From: Gemmatimonadota bacterium
GTDB lineage: Bacteria; Gemmatimonadota; Gemmatimonadetes; Gemmatimonadales; Gemmatimonadaceae
Direction: 5' to 3'
NCBI GenBank assembly: GCA_021413975.1
Contig: JAIOPJ010000045.1
Coordinates: forward strand, 1-57,674
Length of the DNA: 57,674 bases
A model generated the notes under the pieces. The model made no database searches. It saw only the letters and a list, made by a program, of their open reading frames with translations, and had not been told where the DNA came from. The translations under genes were made by a program, and so were the position numbers. This document shows, piece after piece, positions 43,915-53,510 of the stretch (the stretch's first letter is position 1; the number at the start of each line of letters is the position of its first letter).

Positions 43915-46270
43915 GCTGACGCCTCTGGACGACCGCCCCTGCCCCGATCGCGAGCAGGGAGAACCCGATCGCCACGAGGGTGATGAGCTTGCCGCGTTCG
44001 AAGCTGGCGCTCGTGAAGGTGAGTTCGATCCTCCGCGCGCCCGCGGTCAGCGGGACGCCCATGAGCGAGAGGTCGGCGCGGTGGACGGCGGCGGGCTTGC
44101 CGTCGATCGCTGCGTTCCAGCCGGGATAGTAGTTCTCGGACACCATGAGGGCCGAGCCCGCGGGGGCGGGGGCGTCGAGTTCGATCACGATGTGGCCGGG
44201 GTCGTACGTGGGAACGTGCGCCTTGATGGGCGACGGATCCGGCGCGCGGGTCAGGTTCAGTCCCTCGACGGGGGCATCCGGCGCGAAGAGTGCGACGCTC
44301 GCCGCCGGGAAGCGCGAGTCGTTCAGCGCGGCTTCCACCGCGTCGTCCGGCTGTTTCATGATCGCCGGCGTCACCCACGCAGGAGGGTTGTCGCCGGGGA
44401 CCTTGAAGAGCCAGACCGGCGTACCTGCGGCGTTCATGACGGGCCCCATGACGCGTTCGAGTCCCGGGATGATCGGCGTCGAGTCGTTGTAGATCATCCA
44501 CTTCACGTTCGCGATCCTCCAGAAGACCGGGTTGGCGATGTTCGCCATGCCCCGGTCCTCGCCGTAGAGCTTGTCGTAGCGGCCGAGCTGGTTGCCATGG
44601 TAGCCGGTGACGAGCCGGATGCGGTGCACCATGTAGGCGTCGCCCGCCAAGAACGGGTCACGGCCTGCGGGTGGCGTCGCGACGAGCGTCGCGAAGGTGC
44701 GCCCGGGCTCGGGTTGCGCATTGATGCGATCGATGATCGCGTCCGAGGCGTAGAGCTCGGATGCCGGCGCCGAGAACGTCCAGTAATGGCGCTCGATGCT
44801 CCAGAGATCGATCGCCAGAAGCGCGGCGAGCGCCACGGCGGCGCTCGTGCCCGACATGCGCTTTCGCTCCAGCATCACCACGAGGCCGGCAAGCGCGAGC
44901 ACCACCATGAGGGAACGTACCGCGCCGAGGCCCATCGCGGCACGCGCGGTGGGATCGGAGAAATGTGCCATCCGAGGCTCGTCGGGCACGACATTGATGA
45001 AGACGTCGCGAAGTACACCGCTCGCGGCCAGCAAGGTCATCACGGTGCCGAAGCCGAGCCAGGCGTACAGATACCGTCGGGAGAGACCCTTCGACAGCAG
45101 CTGCTCCGTTCCCCGTGCCGCGAAGACCGAGATCGCGAACATCGCGAGGTAGAAGAAGGTGCTCGGCGCGCGGAAGAACTTGGCGCCGGGCACGATCGCG
45201 TACACGATCTCGTAGAACGGCGTGAACCCCCCCAGCGACCAGAGCACCGCGACGATCAGGAACCCGAGCCAGAACCGCGCCTCGGCGCGGCGCCCCCAGA
45301 AGTACCCCGCCCCCGCGAGGAAGAGGGCCGCGACACCGATGTAGTCGGAATGGAAATGGATCCCGTTCCGGCCCCAGTAGTCGTTCAGGATGCCGGAGAA
45401 CTGCGGCAGGTAGCCGTTGATCAGTTCCTCGGGCGGCATCGAGTAGCTCACCGCATGATCCCACCCCTTGCCGCCGGCGCGCGGGGACCAGGGGATGTAC
45501 TCGAGGACCGGCACGTACTGGATCGCGCCGATGAGCCACCCGAGCAGGATGCCGCCGAGCGAGAACGAGAGGCGGGCGATCGCGGTCGGCGTGGGAAGCT
45601 TCGTCTCGCCACCGAAGGCGAGCATGAGGCCGTACGCCCCTGCCCCGAGCAGCATGTACTGATAGAGCTGCGGATGCGGCGTGAGCACGCCCAGTCCGGA
45701 GACCAGCGCGAGCACCCCCCAGGCCCACTGCTTGCCGTCGCGGATGCCCCAGTCGAGCGTGAGCAGCATCAACGGGAAGAGCGCGGAGATGAAGAGCTTG
45801 CCGTCATGTCCTGGCGAGACGAGCCCGGCGATGGGTCCGCTCATCATGAAGGCGAGACCGCCGACGAGCGAGGCCCAGAACGACATGCGATTCGATCGCA
45901 GGAACGCGAAGGTGAAGATCCCGCAGAGGAAGAGATGGAGGATCATCCCCCACGTCATCCCCACATCCACCGGGAGGACGAGCCGGAGCAGGAAGGTCGG
46001 ATAGAAGATGTCGCCGTGCATCGCGGCGACGTACGGCATGCCGCCGAACAGGTACGGATTCCAGAGCGCGAAGCCCCCGGTGTCGTTCATGACCTGTGCG
46101 GCGAACGAGCGCACCGGGTACCCGCCGATGTACTGGTCGCTGATGGGGCTCACGAGGAACCGGCCCAGGAGGGCGGGCCAGGCGAGCGTCAGGGCCGCGA
46201 CGGCGTAGACCAGCGACGCCCAGAGTGCGGCGAACCGGGGGGCCTGGGGAGAGCTCTTGTCGGAATTCAT
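43907..46270 (-). CDS. YfhO-family multi-pass membrane protein
   Basis: The 787-residue protein has about 13 hydrophobic segments and a long C-terminal non-membrane part. It resembles the YfhO family, which in Bacillus aids lipoteichoic acid glycosylation. The segments PISDQYIGGYPVRSFAAQVM and GYLPQFSGILNDYWGRNG are seen. ATG 46270 is chosen because upstream in-frame residues are low-complexity and not membrane-like. A polyprenyl-phosphate sugar-dependent transfer role is inferred from the GT2 neighbour. The substrate is unknown. Confidence 0.78.
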   Translation of the reverse strand: MNSDKSSPQAPRFAALWASLVYAVAALTLAWPALLGRFLVSPISDQYIGGYPVRSFAAQVMNDTGGFALWNPYLFGGMPYVAAMHGDIFYPTFLLRLVLPVDVGMTWGMILHLFLCGIFTFAFLRSNRMSFWASLVGGLAFMMSGPIAGLVSPGHDGKLFISALFPLMLLTLDWGIRDGKQWAWGVLALVSGLGVLTPHPQLYQYMLLGAGAYGLMLAFGGETKLPTPTAIARLSFSLGGILLGWLIGAIQYVPVLEYIPWSPRAGGKGWDHAVSYSMPPEELINGYLPQFSGILNDYWGRNGIHFHSDYIGVAALFLAGAGYFWGRRAEARFWLGFLIVAVLWSLGGFTPFYEIVYAIVPGAKFFRAPSTFFYLAMFAISVFAARGTEQLLSKGLSRRYLYAWLGFGTVMTLLAASGVLRDVFINVVPDEPRMAHFSDPTARAAMGLGAVRSLMVVLALAGLVVMLERKRMSGTSAAVALAALLAIDLWSIERHYWTFSAPASELYASDAIIDRINAQPEPGRTFATLVATPPAGRDPFLAGDAYMVHRIRLVTGYHGNQLGRYDKLYGEDRGMANIANPVFWRIANVKWMIYNDSTPIIPGLERVMGPVMNAAGTPVWLFKVPGDNPPAWVTPAIMKQPDDAVEAALNDSRFPAASVALFAPDAPVEGLNLTRAPDPSPIKAHVPTYDPGHIVIELDAPAPAGSALMVSENYYPGWNAAIDGKPAAVHRADLSLMGVPLTAGARRIELTFTSASFERGKLITLVAIGFSLLAIGAGAVVQRRQHA

Positions 46271-46275
46271 CCCTG

Positions 46276-46303
46276 AAAAATGCCCCGGATGAGAGCCCCG
46301 GGG
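46276..46303 (-). terminator. Candidate minus-strand terminator after the GT4 gene
   Basis: Read on the minus strand, CCCCGG (46303-46298) pairs with CCGGGG (46288-46283) across a 9-base loop, followed by CATTTTT (46282-46276). It lies in the 82-base gap between the GT4 gene and the YfhO-type gene. The stem is short but the T tract supports it. Confidence 0.5.
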
Positions 46304-46352
46304 AATGGGAGCGTGCGGCCGATTCGCGCCGCCGGCGCTCGGCCCCGGCGGT

Positions 46353-47519
46353 CTACGACTCGCTGGCCCGGCGGTAGAGGTCGGCATACGTGGCCGCCAC
46401 GGCCGCGGCACTGAAGTGGCCGAGCGCGAAGCGGCGCCCTGCCCCGCCCATGCGGGCGGCGGCGGCCGGCTCGTCCACTATGTGGTCGATGGCGTCCGCG
46501 AGGCGCACGACGTCTCGCGCGGGCACGAGGATGCCCGTCTGTCCGTGACGCACCGCGTCCACGACGCCGCCCGAGGCGAACGCGATCACCGGCGTCCCCG
46601 AGAGCGCTGCCTCGACCGCCGTGAGCCCGAGCCCCTCCTCGATCGCGGGTATGACGAGAGCGCGCGCGTCCCGATACCGCTTCGCCAACTCGCCCTGAGG
46701 GAGGATCGGCGTCCAGGTGATGCGGTCGGCGACGCCCAGCGAGACCGCCCGCTCGCGGAGCTCGCGGTCCTCCACGCGTCCGGCCCCCACGACCTCGAGC
46801 GACGGGCGCGTGCGGCAGCGCGCCATCGCCTCGAGCAGGAAGTGGAGTCCCTTCTGCTCCGTGAGCTTGCCGACGAACAGCAGGCGCGGCTCGCGCAGGG
46901 CCGGTCCTTCGGGGAAGTCCTCGGTGCGCACCGGCATCGGCGCGACGGTGACGAGCCTGTCGCCCGCGATCGTCGCCCGCTCGGCGAGCCAGGTCGACAC
47001 GGCCGTGAGCGAATGCGAGCGCGCGGCCACCAGCGGGTAGAGCCGGTGACCGATCGCGGAGTCGAGCATCCGCACGTCGGTGCCGTGCATGGTCGTGATG
47101 AGCGGCACCCGCGCGATCGCGTTCACGGCTGCGCCGATCACGCCGCCGGGGACCCACCAGTGCGCATGCACGAGATCCGCGCCGATCTCGTCACTGATCC
47201 GGAGCGCATGCCGGATGCCGTTGCCGATCAGACCCGCGAACGCGAGGCGCGCGCCCCAGCCGGTTCGCACCTGATCACCCATGGTGCCGGTGTACGCGAG
47301 CGTCTCGTGATCACGCCGCGCATAGCGATAGCGCCGCACGTCGATGCCTTCGAAGCTGTCGCAAGAGGCGAGGCCGGGTCCGCTCGGAGCCAGCACCGTC
47401 GTGTCTATGCCGCGGTCCCGCAGCGCGATCGCGAGCTGCGCGACGAAGAGCCCCACCGGATCGCCCGCCTCACGCGGGAAGGCGTGCGCGAGGGCGAGGA
47501 CGCGCAGGCGTCGGCTCAC
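46353..47519 (-). CDS. GT4-type glycosyltransferase
   Basis: The 388-residue protein has an N-terminal LALAHAFPREAGDPVGLFVA segment and the GT4 C-terminal nucleotide-sugar site: LFVGKLTEQKGLHFLLEAM and PAIEEGLGLTAVEAALSG with the EX7E-like glutamates. ADLVHAHWWVPGG fits the acceptor side. The start is GTG at 47519, overlapping the deacetylase stop as GTGA. The substrate is not readable from the sequence. It acts in envelope glycan synthesis by context. Confidence 0.88.
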   Translation of the reverse strand: MSRRLRVLALAHAFPREAGDPVGLFVAQLAIALRDRGIDTTVLAPSGPGLASCDSFEGIDVRRYRYARRDHETLAYTGTMGDQVRTGWGARLAFAGLIGNGIRHALRISDEIGADLVHAHWWVPGGVIGAAVNAIARVPLITTMHGTDVRMLDSAIGHRLYPLVAARSHSLTAVSTWLAERATIAGDRLVTVAPMPVRTEDFPEGPALREPRLLFVGKLTEQKGLHFLLEAMARCRTRPSLEVVGAGRVEDRELRERAVSLGVADRITWTPILPQGELAKRYRDARALVIPAIEEGLGLTAVEAALSGTPVIAFASGGVVDAVRHGQTGILVPARDVVRLADAIDHIVDEPAAAARMGGAGRRFALGHFSAAAVAATYADLYRRASES

Positions 47520-48994
47520 GCCGGCCGGACCGTGGCGCGCGCCGCGCCGGTGCGATCGAGCACTCGGAGCGTGGCGCCCGCCTTGGCGAGCGCTTCCGGC
47601 GGCGCGTCTGAGGCGGCCGCGAGCACCGGCGTGTCGTTGCCGTCGAGCGCGGTCGCACGCAAGGCGCGGCGCGCCACCCGCCAACGGACCACCGCGTCGA
47701 GCGGTGCGAGCCAGGCCCCGCGCGACGACAGTTCCCGGACCAGACGCGCATACTCGGCCGGCGCATCGGGGAAGCCGAGTGCCGGTGTGAGATTCGGATG
47801 CCAGATGCCGCACCAGAGTCCCTGCACCGCTTCGCAGCGCGCCGCGAGTTCGAGCGCGTCGTCGATCCAGCGGTCCGGCGCCTCGATGCCCTGGTACTTG
47901 CTCAGGGCGCGATCCATCCAGCAGAAGGGCGCCTCCTCCAGCGAGAGCGCGCGTCCCGACGCTTCGTCCCATACCGGAGCCACGTCGGCCAGTCCCGCGC
48001 GGAATCCGTTCCGATCGGCGAAGCCGCCGGTGGAGTCGTAGGAGAAGCCGGCGTCGCCCATGTGGCGTTCGGTCTCGCCGACGACGCGCCGCAGGAAGTG
48101 CTGTCGCACGCCGCGCACCGGAGTCCCCGTGATCGCCTCGAGGCGGGAGCGCTGCCGCGGGAAGTGGGCGCCATCCTCGACCGTCTCGAAGCTGCCGTGC
48201 AATCCCACCTCATGCCCCTCACGCAGCAATCGCGCGACGATGTCGCGCACCCGGGTGGACTCGGGCCGATAGGTGACGTCTCCCCGCCGGAAGGTCCCGA
48301 CCGACGGTGTCCCGCAGATGATGAACCAGGTCGACCGGGCGAGCACCGCCGCTTCGGCATCGAGCACCGCATCGACACCGGCACGCACCGGATCGGCGAA
48401 GACGGAGGCCGCTGCCGAGCCGAGCACGTCCAGGGTGCGGCCGAGATCGGCCTTGCGGACCAACTCGGCGAGGCGCAGGCCGGTGAAGACGGGCCAGAGA
48501 CTCGCGACGTCGAGGTCATGGGAGAGCGCGGCAGCCCATCGCTTGCCCTCGGGCCAGGGATCGAGCGTGTAGGACGGCCGCGGCCCGGCGGCGGCGATCG
48601 TGGCCTCACGCAGCGCGCGCCCGAGGAGCGAGACCACGGGCCATCGCTCGGCCCCCGCGCTCACCAGCCGGTTTGAGGTGCTCAATGGGCGGCCATGCTT
48701 GTCCCGGGGCGCACCAGCCCCGTCGTCGCGCATGGTGAGGACGTCGGCCGCGGCCCTGAGCCACGCCTGTGGGAGATCGACCTCGCCGTCGCGGTACGCG
48801 AGCGCGAGCGGGGTGCGCGCGCGCAGGAGGGCGCTGTCGTCAGCGCCGGCCGGCAGCTCGGAGGTGAGACGGAGCCGCACGGCCCGTGCGCGCGCCGCAC
48901 CTTCGGCGATCAGCAACCCCGAGGCGTCCGCGAGGCACGCGAGCGTGTGGCGTTCGCGCGGATCGACGGGCATCGGATCAGGTAGCGCGATCAT
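47516..48994 (-). CDS. Polysaccharide deacetylase-like protein
   Basis: The 492-residue protein has a deacetylase-like core: AALSHDLDV (about 155) with a metal-binding Asp, GHEVGLHGSFET with His, and an HP-type stretch WCGIWHPNLTPALG near 400. The N-terminal 140 residues are not recognised. Polysaccharide deacetylases remove N- or O-acetyl groups from glycans. It lies in the same minus-strand run as the GT4 and may trim the same glycan. Divergent transcription begins 14 to 44 bases upstream. Confidence 0.82.
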   Translation of the reverse strand: MIALPDPMPVDPRERHTLACLADASGLLIAEGAARARAVRLRLTSELPAGADDSALLRARTPLALAYRDGEVDLPQAWLRAAADVLTMRDDGAGAPRDKHGRPLSTSNRLVSAGAERWPVVSLLGRALREATIAAAGPRPSYTLDPWPEGKRWAAALSHDLDVASLWPVFTGLRLAELVRKADLGRTLDVLGSAAASVFADPVRAGVDAVLDAEAAVLARSTWFIICGTPSVGTFRRGDVTYRPESTRVRDIVARLLREGHEVGLHGSFETVEDGAHFPRQRSRLEAITGTPVRGVRQHFLRRVVGETERHMGDAGFSYDSTGGFADRNGFRAGLADVAPVWDEASGRALSLEEAPFCWMDRALSKYQGIEAPDRWIDDALELAARCEAVQGLWCGIWHPNLTPALGFPDAPAEYARLVRELSSRGAWLAPLDAVVRWRVARRALRATALDGNDTPVLAAASDAPPEALAKAGATLRVLDRTGAARATVRPA

Positions 48995-49037
48995 CGGTGG
49001 GGAGAGAGTGGAGGCAATCTACGGGAAGGGTTGCGGG

Positions 49038-50138
49038 GTGCGCCACGGGCGGCGCATCCTTCGACGTCCTCACTGGGAGCCCTTCCTGACGTCGCTCGTC
49101 CCGCACGCACGGCTGCCGATCGCGCACCTGCTGCTCTATGGCTGGATGCCGAGTCCGCTGCGCCGCGTGGCGTACCGGATCCTCCTCGGCTACCGCATCG
49201 GTGCGCGCGTGAAGTTCGGCATCGGCAGCGCCGTGGTCGGCCGCGACGTGCAGATCGACGACGACGTGGAGATCGGGCTGCTCGCCGTGGTGCAGGGCCG
49301 GCACGTGCGCATCGGCCGGCACTCGAGCGTGGGGACCATGAGCTACCTGAGTTGCGAGCGGATCGAGATCGGCGAGGATGCGCGCATCCGCGAGCAGGTC
49401 TTCGTGGGCGGCCCGTCGCTGCCGGAATCGCTCTTCAAGCTCGGTGACCGCACGATCGTGCTGCAGAACACGAACATCAATCCGACCAAGCCGGTCATCA
49501 TCGGTGACGACTCCGGCATCGGCGGGCACTGCCTGATCTTCTCGCACGGCGCCTGGCTCAACCAGATGGACGGCTACCCGGTCACCTACGAGCCGGTCAC
49601 GATCGGCAAGAGCGTCTGGTTGCCGTGGCGCGTGTTCGTGATGCCCGGCTCGACCATCGGTGACGGGTCGGTGATCGGGGCGAACTCGCTCGTGGCCGGT
49701 GCGATCCCGCCCTTCTCGCTGGCTGTGGGGACGCCGGCGAAGGTGATCCGTTCGGCCCCCGAGTTCCCCAAGCTGCCCGATGCGGCCGCGCGCGCCGCGA
49801 TGGTGGCGACGATGCTCGCGGAGTTCGAGCGCTACCTCGCGTACGAGGAGGTGCGCATGACGGCCGGCGAACTGCGCGAGTATCGTGCGGCCGGCAAGAC
49901 GTATCGGATGCTGCATCGCGTGGCCGACGCCGGCGCACTGCCCACGACGCTGCGTTCCGGTGACACGGTGCTGAGTGAACGCGCGCTCGACGCGGAAGAG
50001 CGATCGCGATTGCGCGCCGCGGGCGTCTACTGGTTGGACGTCGCGGGACGAACACGCAGCGAGCGCGGATCGGCACTCACCGAGGAGCTGGCCCTGTTCC
50101 TCGGTCGCTACGGGATCCGGCTGCCGCGCGACCGCTGA
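49038..50138 (+). CDS. Hexapeptide-repeat acyltransferase (WbbJ-like)
   Basis: The protein has a left-handed beta-helix of hexapeptide repeats, for example IGDDSGIGGHCLIFSHG and the typical end VIGANSLVAGAIPPFSLAVG. The acetyltransferase fold is flanked by about 45 N-terminal and 130 C-terminal residues. The start at GTG 49038 (366 residues) has a GGGAAGGG site at 49023-49030; GTG 49008 (376 residues) is an alternative. Its 3' end overlaps the convergent next gene by 31 bases. Sugar O-acetylation is likely; the substrate is unknown. Confidence 0.85.
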   Translation: MRHGRRILRRPHWEPFLTSLVPHARLPIAHLLLYGWMPSPLRRVAYRILLGYRIGARVKFGIGSAVVGRDVQIDDDVEIGLLAVVQGRHVRIGRHSSVGTMSYLSCERIEIGEDARIREQVFVGGPSLPESLFKLGDRTIVLQNTNINPTKPVIIGDDSGIGGHCLIFSHGAWLNQMDGYPVTYEPVTIGKSVWLPWRVFVMPGSTIGDGSVIGANSLVAGAIPPFSLAVGTPAKVIRSAPEFPKLPDAAARAAMVATMLAEFERYLAYEEVRMTAGELREYRAAGKTYRMLHRVADAGALPTTLRSGDTVLSERALDAEERSRLRAAGVYWLDVAGRTRSERGSALTEELALFLGRYGIRLPRDR

Positions 50139-51043
50139 AGCGCGAGATAGAGGAGCCCCGGCGCGATCTCGAGCGCCGTGCGCCAGAGGCGCGTGAGGGC
50201 CGAGATCACGACCGCCTCGCCCGGCGTGGCGATTCCCCCGGTGCTCAGCATCCAGACCAGCGCGCCATCGGCCACCCCGATACCGGCGGGCGGGCCCAGC
50301 GAGAGGAAGCCGGCGAGGTATGAGCCCGCGTAGATGGCGATCGCCGCGGCGATCGACAGCTCGACCCCCGGCATGATCCCGGCGACGAAGAGCTTGAACG
50401 CCACACCGTACGCGAGCCACGACAGCGTCGAGCCGACGATGGCCGCCACGAACATGCGGGTGCTGAGCGCCGGGAGCCGCAGTTCCCTCCCCGTCCGCGC
50501 GGCGAGCCACCGCACGATGTGCGGCGCGACCCAACGCAACGCGGCCAGTCCGGCGACGCCGGCGAGCACCGGCAACCATGGGGTGACCGGTGCCGACGCG
50601 AGGCTGTTGCCCAGGGTCAGCACCACCGCGATGCCGCAGAGCGTGTTCACGACCGTGAGCACGAGGGCGGCACTGGTCGCGGCGCTCGCCGAGGCCCCCT
50701 GTTGCTTCGCGAGGACGGCAAGGGCGCCCATCTGCCAGAGTGCGCCGGGGATGTATCGCGCGAGGTTGGAGACGAACCAGATGCGCGCGCTCTCGCCGAG
50801 CGGGAGGGGCGCCCCGGCATCGGCCACGCACTCGCGCCAGGTCACGATCAGGACAGCGTACGCGGCGAGCACGATCGCCCCCGACGCGATCACCGTGCCC
50901 CAGGCGATGTCGAGCGTGCTCGCGACGTCCGCGGCGGTGCGCCACTGCCCGCGCAACGTCCAGAGTGCGGCCGCGACGACCAGCGCGCCGCCGAGCCAGG
51001 CGAGCCAGCGCCCCGCCCCGCGCCTGGTGACCTGCTCCGTCAC
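50108..51043 (-). CDS. Flippase-like membrane protein (LPG-synthase TM family)
   Basis: The 311-residue protein has about eight hydrophobic segments and the LPG-synthase transmembrane pattern: ARYIPGALWQMGALAVLAKQ and SLGPPAGIGVADGALVWML. It lacks the soluble lysyl-transferase domain. Such proteins are thought to flip or modify lipids. Start GTG 51043 overlaps the GT2 stop as GTGA. Its 3' end runs into the acyltransferase end from the other strand. Confidence 0.84.
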   Translation of the reverse strand: MTEQVTRRGAGRWLAWLGGALVVAAALWTLRGQWRTAADVASTLDIAWGTVIASGAIVLAAYAVLIVTWRECVADAGAPLPLGESARIWFVSNLARYIPGALWQMGALAVLAKQQGASASAATSAALVLTVVNTLCGIAVVLTLGNSLASAPVTPWLPVLAGVAGLAALRWVAPHIVRWLAARTGRELRLPALSTRMFVAAIVGSTLSWLAYGVAFKLFVAGIMPGVELSIAAAIAIYAGSYLAGFLSLGPPAGIGVADGALVWMLSTGGIATPGEAVVISALTRLWRTALEIAPGLLYLALQRSRGSRIP

Positions 51044-52017
51044 GGCGTCCGTTGACGCGCGACGAACTCGTCGAGCCGACGACGCAGCTCCGCCTGCTCG
51101 GCGCGCGTGACGGCGACCTGCTCGCCGAGCAGGCCGGTGGCGAAGAAGATCGAGCCGAGGAGTAGACAGGTCTGGATGAGCGTCCAGACCCAGCGCAGAC
51201 CGATGCCGGTCGTCAGCAGTACGACGATCGCGGCGACCCCGGCGAGCACGCCGAGGGCGAAGAGGCCCGCGCCCAGCATGCCGAACGCGAGCAGCGGCTT
51301 CTGCCCGAACCGCAGCTCGAACCAGACGGCGAGCAGGTCCAGCACGCCGACCGGGATGCGCGAGAGGCCGAACTTGGACTTCCCCGCGTGCCGCGGATAG
51401 ACGGGGACCGGCACCTCGGTGACCGTGTACCCCTTGGCGTGCGCGAGGACGATCATGAAGCGGTGCCAGTCGGGGCGGACCGGCTGTTCGTCCATGATCA
51501 CGCGCCGGTAGGCCTTCACGTTGTTCAGGTCGCGGACCGGCACGTCGAAGAGCGAGCGCGAGAGCCGGTTGTAGATCCCCGAGACGAAGGCCTTGTCGTA
51601 GTGGCCCTGCTTGTAGCCGGTCACCATGTCGGAGTCATCGGCGAGGATCGGCCCGACGAGCCGCGGGATGTCCTCGGGCTTGAACTGGAGGTCGGCCGGA
51701 TAGAAGACGAGGATGTCGCCGCGCGCCTCGAGGTAGCCGCTCCGCAGGGCGTCGGCGATGCCGCGCTGGGCGCGGTGGCGGACGGTGCGCAGGAACGCGT
51801 ACTTGCGCGTGAGCGCGTCGAGCACCGCCGGCGTATCGTCCTTTGATCCATCGTCGACGACGACGACCTCGTACGGCACCGTCTGGTGCGAGATCATCGC
51901 CGCGCAGAGTTCCAGGAAGAGCGGGAGGTTCTCGGCCTCGTCCTTCGCGGGCACGAGGATCGAGACGCGGGGCACGACGGTCAGGGCGGTCGGCACGGGC
52001 GAGGTGAGTGCGGTCAT
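51040..52017 (-). CDS. GT2 glycosyltransferase with C-terminal membrane helices
   Basis: The 325-residue protein has a GT2 domain: SILVPAKDEAENLPLFLEL, VVVDDGSKDDTPAVL and ILVFYPADLQFKPEDIPRLV. Two membrane helices follow near 245-295, as in bacterial polyprenol-phosphate sugar transferases of the ArnC/GtrB/DPM1 type. ATG 52017 lies 5 bases from the rpoN stop. Its stop overlaps the flippase gene. Likely a polyprenyl-phosphate sugar synthase that feeds an envelope modification. Confidence 0.86.
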   Translation of the reverse strand: MTALTSPVPTALTVVPRVSILVPAKDEAENLPLFLELCAAMISHQTVPYEVVVVDDGSKDDTPAVLDALTRKYAFLRTVRHRAQRGIADALRSGYLEARGDILVFYPADLQFKPEDIPRLVGPILADDSDMVTGYKQGHYDKAFVSGIYNRLSRSLFDVPVRDLNNVKAYRRVIMDEQPVRPDWHRFMIVLAHAKGYTVTEVPVPVYPRHAGKSKFGLSRIPVGVLDLLAVWFELRFGQKPLLAFGMLGAGLFALGVLAGVAAIVVLLTTGIGLRWVWTLIQTCLLLGSIFFATGLLGEQVAVTRAEQAELRRRLDEFVARQRTP

Positions 52018-52022
52018 GGTGG

Positions 52023-53510
52023 TCAGAGCCGTTTGCGCATCCGTGCCGGGAGCACCTTGAGCTGGTCGCGGTACTTGGCCACGGTGCGCCGCGCGATCTG
52101 CACGCCGTCGCGCTCGAGCAGTTCCACGAGTGCCTGGTCGGTGAGCGGGTTCTTGGGATCCTCCTCGGCGACGAGCTTCTCGATCGTCGCGCGGATGGCG
52201 CGTGCCGAGACGTCCTCGCCGTCGGAGCTCTTGAGTGCGCTCGAGAAGAAGTACTTGAGCGGGAGCACGCCGCGCGGCGTCTGCGCGAACTTCTCGTTCG
52301 TCACGCGCGACACGGTCGACTCGTGCATGCCGATCGCCTCGGCCACCTCGCGCAGGGTGAGCGGGCGCAAGGACTGCTCCCCCTTCTCGAAGAACTCGCG
52401 CTGCCGGTCGACGATGAAGTGCATCACCTTGAGCATCGTCTGGCGGCGCTGTTCGATCGCCTGGATGAGCCACTGCGCCGCACTGAGGCGGCTCGTGATG
52501 AACTCCTTGCTCTCGGCGTCGAACTTCTTCTTGTCGCGGGCGATCTCCTGGTAGGCGCGGCTGAGCTTGAGGCGCGGCAGGTTGGCGTCGTTGATGAAGA
52601 CGAGGTACTCGTTCTCGACCTTCTCCACGATCAGGTCGGGGATGACGTAGTTGTCGCTCCCCTCGCTGTAGGCGCGCCCCGGCTTGGGGTTGAGTTTGGC
52701 GACCGCATCGGCCGCCTCCTGCACGTCCCCGGCCGGCACGCCGAGCTTCCGGCCGATCTCCACCCACCGGTGGGCGATGAGCTCGGAGAAGTGGTCGCGC
52801 ACGAGCTTCTCGGACAGCGTCCCCACGAGTCCCGAGTCCTTGAGCTGCAGCACCAGGCACTCATGCAGCGTCCGTGCGCCCACGCCCGAAGGGTCGAGGG
52901 ACTGGATGAGGCGCAGCATCCGCTCGGCCTCGGCCATGGTGTAGAGCGGCGCGTCCCGGTCATCGTCGCGCTCGTCGGCCGCCTTCTGGACGACCTCGTT
53001 GATCCCCACCAGGAGTTCCTCGAGCGATCCGGAGAGCCAGCCGTCATCGTTGATGTTGCCGATGAACTCCTCGGCGAGGAACTCGTCGCGCTCGGAGAGG
53101 TCGAGCATGCGCACCTGCGACCTCAGATGGTCGTCGAGCCCCGTGGTCGCGACGGTCGTCGGCTCGTAGTGCTCGCGGTCGTCACGCTCCTCGCGCTGTC
53201 CGCCGACCTCGAATCCGTTGAGGAGGATCTCCTCCCAGCGCGACTCGTCGTCGGAGTCGGCCGGCGTCGACGTCTCCCCCGCCTCGGCCTCCTGCTGCGC
53301 ATCGGCCTCGGCCGCCGTCTCCTCACCGGGCTCGACCTCCTCTTCCTCCTCCTCGATGAGCTCGAGGAAGGGATTGACCAGCAGCTCCTGCTTCAGGTGC
53401 TGCTGCAGGTCGAGCAACGGCATGTACAGCATGTCCATCGCCTGGTAGAGGCGAGGATTGACCTTGAGCTCCTGTCCGAGCCGCGCGGACTGGTGCAGGC
53501 CGGCTTTCAC
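52023..53510 (-). CDS. rpoN: RNA polymerase sigma-54 factor
   Basis: Sigma-54 directs polymerase to -24/-12 promoters and needs AAA+ activators. The 495-residue protein has the Gln- and Leu-rich region I (about 1-50), an acidic region (about 54-115, mostly Glu and Asp), the core-binding region and the RpoN box ARRTVAKYR near the C-terminus. GTG 53510 overlaps the lptB stop. The lptB-rpoN order is the same as in Escherichia coli, but hpf does not follow; a GT2 does. Confidence 0.95.
   Translation of the reverse strand: MKAGLHQSARLGQELKVNPRLYQAMDMLYMPLLDLQQHLKQELLVNPFLELIEEEEEEVEPGEETAAEADAQQEAEAGETSTPADSDDESRWEEILLNGFEVGGQREERDDREHYEPTTVATTGLDDHLRSQVRMLDLSERDEFLAEEFIGNINDDGWLSGSLEELLVGINEVVQKAADERDDDRDAPLYTMAEAERMLRLIQSLDPSGVGARTLHECLVLQLKDSGLVGTLSEKLVRDHFSELIAHRWVEIGRKLGVPAGDVQEAADAVAKLNPKPGRAYSEGSDNYVIPDLIVEKVENEYLVFINDANLPRLKLSRAYQEIARDKKKFDAESKEFITSRLSAAQWLIQAIEQRRQTMLKVMHFIVDRQREFFEKGEQSLRPLTLREVAEAIGMHESTVSRVTNEKFAQTPRGVLPLKYFFSSALKSSDGEDVSARAIRATIEKLVAEEDPKNPLTDQALVELLERDGVQIARRTVAKYRDQLKVLPARMRKRL

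Noticed and set aside
43889..46276. A 795-residue plus-strand frame opposite the YfhO-type gene
   Set aside because: The minus-strand gene has many membrane helices; the plus frame is Glu/Arg-rich shadow.
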